Below are positions 1 to 7,365 of a DNA stretch of 27,808 nucleotides, in pieces. A program made the translations under genes and the position numbers. The stretch spans positions 1-27,808 of the forward strand of contig JAFAFP010000278.1 in NCBI GenBank assembly GCA_023423415.1, in the 5' to 3' direction. The notes below the pieces were generated by a model, which worked only from the letters and a program-made list of their open reading frames with translations, was not told where the DNA came from and made no database searches. Each line of letters starts with the position of its first letter. Within the stretch, counting starts at the first letter, position 1. This DNA is from Pseudomonadota bacterium (GTDB lineage: Bacteria > Pseudomonadota > Alphaproteobacteria > Rhizobiales > Xanthobacteraceae).

Positions 1-1
1 C

Positions 2-817
2 CCTGAATTCGGCCGTTACGTCTATTGGCTCAACGAGGAGCGGTTCGTCAGTTCACGCCTCGCCGGCATCGCCGGGAGTGCCAACAATATGGCTCTCATT
101 GCGGCCTTCGGCCTGGTAGCGACCGGACTCTATGCCCGCGAATTCCATCGTATGAACAAGCTGTTTGTACCGGTGTCCATACTGCTTTGCGGCGCGGCGC
201 TGCTGATGACGAATTCCCGTTCGCCGCTGGTCATGACTCTGCTGATCCTGCTAGCCGCTTACGCCTTCAACTGGAAGCGGCTCTATGCAGTACTGTTCCT
301 CATATCTGCGGGCATGCTGGCATTCGCCGTCCTCATCCCGTTCGGGCAGGAATTCCTGCTGAAGGCTGTTTCGCGCAGCGGCAATGTGGGCGAAGTCACA
401 TCGTTCACCGGCCGCACCGAAATTTGGTACGCTGTCCTGAAACTCGTCGAGGCGCAGCCGCTGATGGGCTACGGCTACGCCAGTTCGGTCTTTGTCTTGC
501 CACAGCATACCAACGAGGTCGGCTTCGCGACGTCGCATGCGCATAATGTCGTGCTACAGCTCCTGCTGACCACAGGTTGGATTGGCATCATCTTGTTCAT
601 TTTGTCGATCGCAGGCGTAACCTTGCGTGCCGTGGTTTACCGCGACCGCGTTGCCTTTGGCATGATGTCCTTTGTGCTGCTGAACGGCATCACCGAATCT
701 AGCGGATTCACCACGCTGGCCAATGTCTGTTCACTGGCTTTTGGCATCGCACTTTCGCTGCCGGTACCGGCGAGGATCTATGAAGACCATTATTCATATC
801 AGCGCCGATTTTCCTGA
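2..817 (+). CDS. Wzy/WaaL-like polysaccharide polymerase or O-antigen ligase, 5' end missing
   Basis: The reading frame is open from the first in-frame codon at the left edge, so the gene begins outside the window; the ATG at 89 is internal. The visible 271 residues are mostly hydrophobic membrane segments. A larger loop contains GRTEIWYAVLKLVEAQPLMG, followed by a histidine-bearing SHAHNVVLQ stretch and then GWIG. This is the layout of the Wzy_C/O-antigen ligase family (PF04932), whose periplasmic loop joins lipid-linked repeat units into polymer or transfers glycan to an acceptor. It lies beside a glycosyltransferase and opposite a Wzc/OPX export operon, so a polymerase role in exopolysaccharide assembly at the inner membrane fits best. 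Ligase and polymerase cannot be told apart from sequence alone. The stop codon overlaps the next gene by 38 bp. Confidence 0.8.
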   Translation, partial: PEFGRYVYWLNEERFVSSRLAGIAGSANNMALIAAFGLVATGLYAREFHRMNKLFVPVSILLCGAALLMTNSRSPLVMTLLILLAAYAFNWKRLYAVLFLISAGMLAFAVLIPFGQEFLLKAVSRSGNVGEVTSFTGRTEIWYAVLKLVEAQPLMGYGYASSVFVLPQHTNEVGFATSHAHNVVLQLLLTTGWIGIILFILSIAGVTLRAVVYRDRVAFGMMSFVLLNGITESSGFTTLANVCSLAFGIALSLPVPARIYEDHYSYQRRFS

Positions 818-1955
818 TCCGATCGCCCCAGGAAAGACCAAAGCGGTGGCCAACCTGCTCAATGCCACTGCTGGCTTCCGGCATGTCGTCTACTCGCTGA
901 ACCGGACTCACAAACCGGGCGTCTTCATGAGACGGTTTGGGGACGAGCACACGACGATCGCCTATGGCGCCCCTCCCTATGGCATCGGGCTGGAGAGATT
1001 CTTGCGGCCGGTCGCAGCAGCGATTTCGCGCGACCTTGTCGATCGCGCCATTCAGCCGGACCTTGTTCACGCGCACAAGTTCTCGGTCGAAGGGCTAGTG
1101 GCGTCGGAATTGGCAGCAGCTCAAGACTCCCCGTTCGTCTGCAGTCTGTGGGGCGATACCGACATCAAGATCTTCGAGTTCAAGCGCGGATTGCGGCAGC
1201 GCTATCGCGGCATTGCCGAGCGGGCACAGACCTTGCTGCCAGCGGCCCCATGGACAGGTGACTATTTTCGCCGTGCCCTGGGGATAGCAGATGGCAAGAT
1301 CGAACTCTTGCCTGTCATGACCGCTGCAGACGACATCCGTTCTCCTGTTGTCAGTCAACACCCCCAACTCATCAGTCTGTTCCATCTCGATTCATGGAAG
1401 CGAAAGGGCCTCGATCAGTTGGTGAGAGCTGCAACGCGAGCGACGCGCGATATCCCCGACTTGACGCTCGATATCTACGGAACAGGGACAGAAAGCTCGA
1501 TCAAAGCGGCGAATGCAATTGTGCAGAAAAATGAAGCCGCGCAAGTTGTCCGGCTCATGGGAGCGCTTCCGCACGGTAATGTTCAAGGCGCCATGAACGG
1601 CTACACGGCATTCGTCATGGCACCGCACCGGGAAACATACGGCATGGTTCATGTCGAGGCTTTGCTCGGCGGCTTACCGATCCTTTGGTCGAGAGATCGC
1701 GGCGTCGATGGTCTGTTCGCAGACCATGATGTGGGGTACCGCGCCGATCCCACATCCGTGGAGGATATCGCTCGCGGCATCCGCCATCTGGTGGAATGTG
1801 AGCAGGCGATCAAAATCAATATTGCACGTCTACAACGGAGCAATGCCTTCGAGCATGTCCGGCGTCAAAGTATCGCGGCGACCTACTCCGGCATTCTCAG
1901 CCGGGAAAGCGTTCGATCCGACCACCTGGCGCCGCGACACCAGATGGCCGGATAA
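780..1955 (+). CDS. Glycosyltransferase family 4 (GT-B fold)
   Basis: This 391-residue protein probably adds a sugar from a nucleotide donor to the growing lipid-linked repeat unit on the cytoplasmic side. The start at 780 is preferred because the conserved N-terminus begins MKTIIHISADFPDP and an AGGA box lies just upstream; a longer frame from 723 would add a tail unlike the family. The N-terminal half carries the acceptor-side Rossmann domain with a HAHKFSVEGL stretch. The C-terminal half has the donor domain: a lysine in SWKRKGLDQL, a YGTG turn, and the E-x7-E signature of GT4 enzymes (E285 and E293 in ETYGMVHVE). The 38-bp overlap with the polymerase gene points to co-transcription. The gene converges on wecC with 12 bp between stops. 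Sugar specificity is unknown. Confidence 0.85.
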   Translation: MKTIIHISADFPDPIAPGKTKAVANLLNATAGFRHVVYSLNRTHKPGVFMRRFGDEHTTIAYGAPPYGIGLERFLRPVAAAISRDLVDRAIQPDLVHAHKFSVEGLVASELAAAQDSPFVCSLWGDTDIKIFEFKRGLRQRYRGIAERAQTLLPAAPWTGDYFRRALGIADGKIELLPVMTAADDIRSPVVSQHPQLISLFHLDSWKRKGLDQLVRAATRATRDIPDLTLDIYGTGTESSIKAANAIVQKNEAAQVVRLMGALPHGNVQGAMNGYTAFVMAPHRETYGMVHVEALLGGLPILWSRDRGVDGLFADHDVGYRADPTSVEDIARGIRHLVECEQAIKINIARLQRSNAFEHVRRQSIAATYSGILSRESVRSDHLAPRHQMAG

Positions 1956-1967
1956 ACAGCATCAGGG

Positions 1968-3230
1968 CTATTGAGGCTGCCGCCAGATGCCGCGCGTGTC
2001 GTAAATGACCGCGCCATCGCGCTGTCCCGACGATACACGCCGGAACTCCTCATGATCCACGAGAACGATCAGAATCCCGGACTCCGCCAAAGCATCATCC
2101 AGGTCGATCTTCTTCACACCATGCTGCGTCAGGGTCTTCGGCAACTCTTCGACATACGGTTCGACGACTGAAATCTTGCCACCGTACATCTCGGCAAGGC
2201 TCTCGACGATCTCCAGCGCAGGGCTTTCCCGAAGGTCATCGACGTTGGCCTTGAATGTCAGACCAAGGCACGCGACCGGGCGGTCGGGATAAGTCTCGAT
2301 CACATGCGCCGCCTGCTGGCTGACGTAATGGGCCTTGCCGTCGTTCACCTCGCGCGAGACCCGGATTAAGCGAGCCTCACGTGGTGCCGCATCGACGATG
2401 AACCAGGGATCAACCGCGATGCAATGACCACCAACGCCTGGGCCAGGATTGAGAATGTTCACGCGCGGATGACGATTGGCGATCTGGATCACATCCCAGA
2501 CATCCACTTCGACCTCATCGCAGATCAACGAGAGTTCATTTGCGAAAGCGATATTGGTATCTCGGTAGGCATTTTCTGTCAGCTTCACCATTTCCGCCGT
2601 ACGCGCCTGCGTCTCAACGCAAGTGCCGCGAACAAACAGTTCATAAAACTGCCGCGCCCTGCTCGCGCAACGCGGCGTGAGACCACCAACGCAACGATCA
2701 TTCTGCACGAGTTCGATCAGGATGCGCCCCGGCAGCACGCGCTCTGGACAATAGGCAATGCAAACGTCCGCTTCCGCATCCGGGTCGTTCGGATCCGGGA
2801 ACGTCAAATCCGGCCGCAACGACGCCAGAATGTTGCATACCTGCTCGGTCGTCCCTACCGGGCAGGTCGACTCCAGAATGACCAGACTGCCTCGCGAGAG
2901 ATGGCTCGCGATCGATCGCACTGCATTGTGGACGTAATCCACAACCGGCTTCTTGTTTCCGGATAATGGCGTCGGCACAGCGATAAGATAAACATCCGCA
3001 CGCTCTGGCTCGCTGCGAGTACGGAGCCGACCGGACATAACGCATTTTTGCACAAGACCATCGAGATCAGCCTCGGCGATATGGATATTGCCTGCGCCGA
3101 CAGTCGCTACAACTGAGGGATTTGTATCGACGCCAAGGACCTGGATGCCCCGGCTCGCAATCAACGCCGCCGTTGGCAGTCCAATATATCCAAGTCCCAG
3201 TACACAGACGAATGGCACCTCAGATCGCAT
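1968..3230 (-). CDS. wecC: UDP-N-acetyl-D-mannosaminuronate dehydrogenase (WecC type)
   Basis: This enzyme oxidises C6 of UDP-ManNAc twice with NAD+ to give UDP-ManNAcA. It is a 420-residue, full-length member of the UDP-glucose/GDP-mannose dehydrogenase family. The NAD Rossmann motif GLGYIG sits at residues 12-17, ESTCPVGTTE at about 120-129, YCPERVLPG at about 160-168, and the central KLTENAYRDTNIAFANE helix at about 216-232. The catalytic cysteine is in GVGGHC (C270), and the C-terminal domain has LGLTFKANVDDLRESPA. The start ATG lies 11 bp inside the end of wecB, as expected for translational coupling. WecB and WecC make the same sugar nucleotide in consecutive steps, which strengthens the WecC assignment over a generic UDP-hexose dehydrogenase. 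The gene is the last of the minus-strand operon. Confidence 0.9.
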   Translation of the reverse strand: MRSEVPFVCVLGLGYIGLPTAALIASRGIQVLGVDTNPSVVATVGAGNIHIAEADLDGLVQKCVMSGRLRTRSEPERADVYLIAVPTPLSGNKKPVVDYVHNAVRSIASHLSRGSLVILESTCPVGTTEQVCNILASLRPDLTFPDPNDPDAEADVCIAYCPERVLPGRILIELVQNDRCVGGLTPRCASRARQFYELFVRGTCVETQARTAEMVKLTENAYRDTNIAFANELSLICDEVEVDVWDVIQIANRHPRVNILNPGPGVGGHCIAVDPWFIVDAAPREARLIRVSREVNDGKAHYVSQQAAHVIETYPDRPVACLGLTFKANVDDLRESPALEIVESLAEMYGGKISVVEPYVEELPKTLTQHGVKKIDLDDALAESGILIVLVDHEEFRRVSSGQRDGAVIYDTRGIWRQPQ

Positions 3231-4371
3231 ACTTCAACTCCTTGCGGTTTGGCGCGATTTCATTTGAAAGCACGTCGATAATGCGCTCACTCGCGCGGCC
3301 GTCTCCGAATGGGTTGTGAGCACGGCTCATGCGCAAGTAGTGCTGCCGATCCTGCAGCAATCTATGCGCTTCACTTGCAATCAACGCAGGGTCTGTGCCG
3401 ACCAGCAACGCTGTGCCAGCCTCGACGCCTTCGGGACGCTCGGTCGTAGTGCGCATGACGAGAACCGGCTTGCCAAGCGCCGGCGCCTCCTCCTGCACGC
3501 CACCAGAATCGGTGAGCACCACGTAGCTACGCGACAGTAGATTGACGAACGGCACATAGTCCTGCGGTGGCAGTAACCGTATCCGTGGATGATCTCCGAG
3601 CATGGCCCGCATCGGCCCAACCACATTGGGATTGGGGTGAACAGGAAATATGGCGAACACATCCTCCCGCTCAACGATCTTCAAGAGAGCGGACGCGATG
3701 CGCTCCATGCCGCCGTCGAAATTCTCCCGGCGGTGGGCCGTGACGAGAACAATATGTCGGCCTTCGCTCTCCGACACAAACTCGCGTTCAGCGCTCCCCA
3801 GATCGGTCGCACCCTGATCAATTCTCTGCTTTGTTTGCAGGAGCGCATCGATCACGGTATTTCCCGTGACAAAAATCCGGTCGGAAGGAACATTCTCACG
3901 AACCAAAGCTTCGGCAGCCCGTGCTGTCGGGGCAAAATGCAGTGATGCGATAGACCCTACGACCTTGCGGTTCACCTCCTCCGGCCATGGCGAATAGATA
4001 TCGCCTGATCGCAAGCCGGCTTCCACATGGTCAACGGGGATTTTTTTATAGAAGGCTGACAGCGCGGCGGCCATCGCTGTTGTCGTATCACCCTGAACCA
4101 TCACGCGATCGGGCTTTACTTCGTTCAGAACATCATCGAAGCCCCGCATGATGCGCGACGTCATTTCCGGCAAGGTCTGGTTCGGCCGCATGATGTCGAG
4201 ATCCAGATCGGGTTCGATATTTGCAATATCGAGCACCTGATCGAGCATCTCCCGATGCTGTGCCGTGACGCAGACCGTAACGTTGAAGTCGGTCCCTTTC
4301 TTCAACGCATGGATGACCGGGAATAGCTTGATGGCTTCCGGCCGTGTGCCAAAGGTCACCAGAATATTCAC
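3220..4371 (-). CDS. wecB: UDP-N-acetylglucosamine 2-epimerase (non-hydrolysing, WecB)
   Basis: This cytoplasmic enzyme interconverts UDP-GlcNAc and UDP-ManNAc, feeding WecC. I place the start at a GTG (4371-4369): the family's N-terminus NILVTFGTRPEAIKLFP follows at once, a GGGAGG box sits just upstream, and the TGA of the previous gene overlaps it as GTGA. The upstream frame extension is not conserved-looking. The resulting 383 residues match the usual family length of about 375. Visible hallmarks are GTRPEAIK, VTAQHREMLD, QGDTTTA, HVEAGLRSGD with the following SPWPEEVNR, VTAHRREN, FPVHPNP, LTDSGGVQEEAPALGKPVLV and TERPEG. The catalytic acidic and histidine residues of the family fall in these blocks and all appear present. 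It overlaps wecC by 11 bp. Confidence 0.92.
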   Translation of the reverse strand: MNILVTFGTRPEAIKLFPVIHALKKGTDFNVTVCVTAQHREMLDQVLDIANIEPDLDLDIMRPNQTLPEMTSRIMRGFDDVLNEVKPDRVMVQGDTTTAMAAALSAFYKKIPVDHVEAGLRSGDIYSPWPEEVNRKVVGSIASLHFAPTARAAEALVRENVPSDRIFVTGNTVIDALLQTKQRIDQGATDLGSAEREFVSESEGRHIVLVTAHRRENFDGGMERIASALLKIVEREDVFAIFPVHPNPNVVGPMRAMLGDHPRIRLLPPQDYVPFVNLLSRSYVVLTDSGGVQEEAPALGKPVLVMRTTTERPEGVEAGTALLVGTDPALIASEAHRLLQDRQHYLRMSRAHNPFGDGRASERIIDVLSNEIAPNRKELKYAI

Positions 4372-5147
4372 GCTTCGCCTCCCTGGTGCTGTTCCATTCC
4401 AGGACGACGGCCCAAGGCCCGAGCCACTATTTCTTTGCCAAGCAAGCCGGCAAACTTGGCATTTGTGCTGGCATACCGCCACCACATTCGCCGTGGCTCC
4501 TGGTAGGTTCGATAGAGCCATTCGAGCCCGGCCTTTTGCACAAAATCCGGAGCACGCTTGACGTGGCCAGCGAGCACATCGATCCCGCCCCCGATGCCCA
4601 TGATGAAAGGCACCCCAAGGACATCACGATACTTGTGCAAGAAGCGCTCCTTCTGCGGAGTGGGCATGCCAATGAATAGGCAGTGCGGCGCGGCAAATCG
4701 TATGTCCTCGATGACCGCGGCCTCCTCCTCCGGTGAGAAGTATCCGTCGCGATACCCAGCGAAGGACAGACCGGGCCATCGATACAAGGAATTTACAACC
4801 GCCCGCTCGAGTACGTTCTTTCGTGCACCGAGGAGATAAGGTCGGAAGTCATGCGCCGCGCAGATCTGCAGCAACCGTTCCATCAGATCGACGCCAGGCA
4901 CTCGGTGCGGCACGGACAAGCCCAAGGCACGAGCACCCCATACGATGCCCATACCGTCGATGCCGATGATGTGGCTTTCCACCACATCGCGCTTCAATTC
5001 CGGATCGTGGCGCGCTTTAACCAGCTTTGCGACGTTAATTGCAACATGCTGGGTCGGCTTGCCCATGAGCATCGCATCGACCGCCGCCGATACGGTCTCA
5101 TCGAATGTCAGTAGATCGATAGGAATTCCCAGAAAATCCGCTCTCAT
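4368..5147 (-). CDS. wecG: WecG/TagA/CpsF family glycosyltransferase (GT26)
   Basis: This family transfers ManNAcA or ManNAc from a UDP donor to a lipid-linked amino sugar at the inner face of the membrane. The 259-residue product has the family pattern: FLGIPIDLLTFDE near the start, VAINVAKLVKA, GIDGMGIVWGARALG, RVPGVDLM, YLLGARKNV, GYRDGYF, FIGMPTPQKE, then GIGGGIDVLAG and GLEWLYRTYQEPRR towards the C-terminus. The start at 5147 is chosen over 5177 because a GAGG box precedes it and the family N-terminus begins there. It sits directly upstream of wecB and wecC, which make its expected donor, and is coupled to wecB by a GTGA overlap. A ManNAcA transferase role is therefore likely. The acceptor cannot be read from the sequence, and other members of this family use other sugars. 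Confidence 0.85.
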   Translation of the reverse strand: MRADFLGIPIDLLTFDETVSAAVDAMLMGKPTQHVAINVAKLVKARHDPELKRDVVESHIIGIDGMGIVWGARALGLSVPHRVPGVDLMERLLQICAAHDFRPYLLGARKNVLERAVVNSLYRWPGLSFAGYRDGYFSPEEEAAVIEDIRFAAPHCLFIGMPTPQKERFLHKYRDVLGVPFIMGIGGGIDVLAGHVKRAPDFVQKAGLEWLYRTYQEPRRMWWRYASTNAKFAGLLGKEIVARALGRRPGMEQHQGGEA

Positions 5148-5246
5148 CGTGTCGCCTCTTGATCGCCGTCCAGACAAAGCTTCGCAGTCGCGGCTGACGC
5201 ATGATCGTCAGCCGCTCAAACAGTTCCGCCGTGAAAAACTAAATCG

Positions 5247-5819
5247 CTATGGATCGCGCATGCCGGTGCGAGACATCGTCTCCCAATCCCAAAGACATCC
5301 GAATCGATAGGTCTTGATGCCGCTTCGAACGACCCGCGCAGGGTTTCCAGCAACGATCGTTCCGGCGGGAACATCGCGTGTGACAACGCTTCCGGCTCCG
5401 ACGATCGATCCATCGCCGATCGTGACACCCGGAAGTAGAATGCTGTGGGCACCGATGAAGCATCGCGAGCCAATTTTCGTATCGGCATAGATTCCGCGCG
5501 TCATGTCGTGCGTCAGGATGACCGCACCGAACGCGACATAACTTTCCCGTCCGATATGAATGCCCGAGGGGTGCGTGCGATCAAACTCGACCCGAAGCGA
5601 AAAATGGGCAGTTGGATCGATACTCATCCGCCAAATTTTAACGAAGTAGAACCTGCGCACGTCCATCAAACGACGGCGGACGCTGAGCAGAACTGCACGC
5701 AAAATTCCGCGCTTCGGTTCCCGCGCAGCGATCGGCACGTGAACGGACCAATCTCGTTCTTCCTTGCCGGTCGTGGCGGGTTCTACCTCCCGCATAAGGT
5801 GAGCCGGTTCAGTACGCAT
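5247..5819 (-). CDS. Left-handed beta-helix O-acetyltransferase (hexapeptide repeat)
   Basis: The 190-residue protein has an unremarkable basic N-terminal third and then hexapeptide repeats from about residue 88 to 165, seen in IHIGRESYVAFGAV, KIGSRCFIGAHSILLPG and VTIGDGSIVGAGSVV, ending with AGNPARVV. The candidate catalytic histidine is in ILTHDM. Such proteins acetylate sugars or sugar nucleotides with acetyl-CoA. Its place inside the polysaccharide operon suggests that it decorates the repeat unit. The start at 5819 overlaps the upstream transferase gene by 11 bp and has a GAGG about 10 bp before it; a second ATG at 5795 is possible. About 100 bp separate it from wecG, the widest gap in this half of the operon. 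The acetylated position is unknown. Confidence 0.8.
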   Translation of the reverse strand: MRTEPAHLMREVEPATTGKEERDWSVHVPIAAREPKRGILRAVLLSVRRRLMDVRRFYFVKIWRMSIDPTAHFSLRVEFDRTHPSGIHIGRESYVAFGAVILTHDMTRGIYADTKIGSRCFIGAHSILLPGVTIGDGSIVGAGSVVTRDVPAGTIVAGNPARVVRSGIKTYRFGCLWDWETMSRTGMRDP

Positions 5820-7365
5820 TGCGGTAAGACCTCGGTGAGAACAGTGTGGCCAGCATGATCTTGACGTCGAACATCACTGACCAATGATCGATGTAGAAAA
5901 GATCGTACTCGACGCGGGCAATCATCTTTTCCACGGTGTCGGTTTCGCCGCGCAGACCGTTCACCTGCGCCCAACCGGTAATACCTGGCTTGACCTTATG
6001 CCGGTTGGCATACAGCCGGATGCGTTCCTCGTACTCATTATCGTGGGCGACCGCGTGCGGCCTTGGCCCAACGAGCGACATGTCGCCTAAGATCACATTT
6101 AACAACTGTGGGACCTCGTCGAGATTGGTCCGCCGCAAGAGACGTCCAACCCGCGTGATGCGACTGTCGTTGCGCTCTGCCTGACGAATGACCTCCCCAT
6201 CATCCATCGTGGTCATTGTCCGAAATTTGAAGACACGGAATTCGCGATGATTGAACCCATTGCGCCGCTGACGGAACAGAACCGGCCCGGAAGAATCGAG
6301 CTTGATGCAAGCTGCAATCAACAGCAGCATGGGCGTTGCGGCCACGAGGAGGCTGCCAGCCACGACAATATCGAACGCGCGCTTCAGACCGCGATCCTTG
6401 AGTGTTAGCGGTGCACGTGCAAGGCGCAGGGTATGTGTGCGACCGACGCGGGCGAGAACAAGATCACGGATCCAGTCCCAGCTTTGGTCCGGCGCCAGAT
6501 GGATTGTTGCCGTAACGATCGAAAGCCCCTCGACAAAATCCCGGATATGCGGGTGCTCCTGCCACGGCAGCGCAATGACGATATCCTCGACCGGCATCCG
6601 ACGATGGAGTGCCTGAACGCGTTGAATCGCCGCCTTCTTGCTTTGAGCATCATTCGGATCGAGCACGATGACATCGACGATTTCGGTGCCCACCCCATCG
6701 CGCCGAAGGCCTGACGCCAGTTCGTCAAGGATCTCTTTGCGGCCAACCATGACGATCCTCCGGCCCCCAATGATCCCTTTCTCAAGTCCCTTTTCGACGA
6801 ACCGCGATAATACAAGGCGAATAGCCAGGGCTGCCATGATGCCCAAAGCATATTGCGAGATGATCGCTCCCCGCGAATAGAAATCGGTCGCCTGAATCAT
6901 AAACAGCGCCACGACAAAGACGGAGAAGGCGACATTCCACCTCCATAGAACCAGACGGACCTGCTCCTTGGGGTCCCGGAGACTCTTTGTGGAGTAGTCC
7001 CGAGACAATCCACATTTGACAACGAACAGAGTTACCATTCCCACCGTGGCTGCGAGGTAGAATAGTGGAGACGGCAAGGCATTGAAGACGGTGTAGTGAT
7101 ATGCCGCGCCAGCCCCGAATGTAACGGCCGTCAGCGCCATGAATTCCGATATCGCAGCAATTACGGGAAAGGTGCGTGCATTCAGCGCCGGCCGGCGATA
7201 CTGACTGCGATTGGCCGACGTCCGGCTGCTGGTCGCAGCCGCCTGCCATAGATCGCGGGCGGAATAGCGACGTTGTCTATCACGCGAGCCGGGAAAGCTG
7301 ACGACCTCGCAATCATCCGAATAGCGAGCGGCCTTGGTCGCCTGGATATTCGAATGGCTATTCAT
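5809..7365 (-). CDS. Polyprenyl-phosphate sugar-1-phosphate transferase (initiating PHPT, WcaJ/ExoY type)
   Basis: This inner-membrane enzyme starts repeat-unit synthesis by moving a sugar-1-phosphate from a UDP-sugar to undecaprenyl phosphate. With the start at 7365 the protein has 518 residues. A basic N-terminal region is followed by about four membrane helices (roughly 66-88, 99-117, 139-159, 168-186), a nucleotide-binding-like soluble domain at about 200-310, and one more hydrophobic segment at about 331-353. The bacterial sugar transferase domain (PF02397) then carries KFRTM at 380-384, NLDEVPQLLNV at 414-424 with the catalytic-type D416/E417, SLVGPRP at 430-436 and GITGWAQVNG at 461-470. 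The ATG overlaps the stop of the kinase gene by 8 bp; a longer frame back to 7440 would run deep inside that gene. Glucose, galactose or GlcNAc could be the first sugar. Confidence 0.9.
   Translation of the reverse strand: MNSHSNIQATKAARYSDDCEVVSFPGSRDRQRRYSARDLWQAAATSSRTSANRSQYRRPALNARTFPVIAAISEFMALTAVTFGAGAAYHYTVFNALPSPLFYLAATVGMVTLFVVKCGLSRDYSTKSLRDPKEQVRLVLWRWNVAFSVFVVALFMIQATDFYSRGAIISQYALGIMAALAIRLVLSRFVEKGLEKGIIGGRRIVMVGRKEILDELASGLRRDGVGTEIVDVIVLDPNDAQSKKAAIQRVQALHRRMPVEDIVIALPWQEHPHIRDFVEGLSIVTATIHLAPDQSWDWIRDLVLARVGRTHTLRLARAPLTLKDRGLKRAFDIVVAGSLLVAATPMLLLIAACIKLDSSGPVLFRQRRNGFNHREFRVFKFRTMTTMDDGEVIRQAERNDSRITRVGRLLRRTNLDEVPQLLNVILGDMSLVGPRPHAVAHDNEYEERIRLYANRHKVKPGITGWAQVNGLRGETDTVEKMIARVEYDLFYIDHWSVMFDVKIMLATLFSPRSYRNAY

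Noticed and set aside
1956..1967. Possible terminator between the converging GT4 and wecC genes
   Set aside because: Only 12 bp separate the stops and I found no stem-loop with a T-run there.
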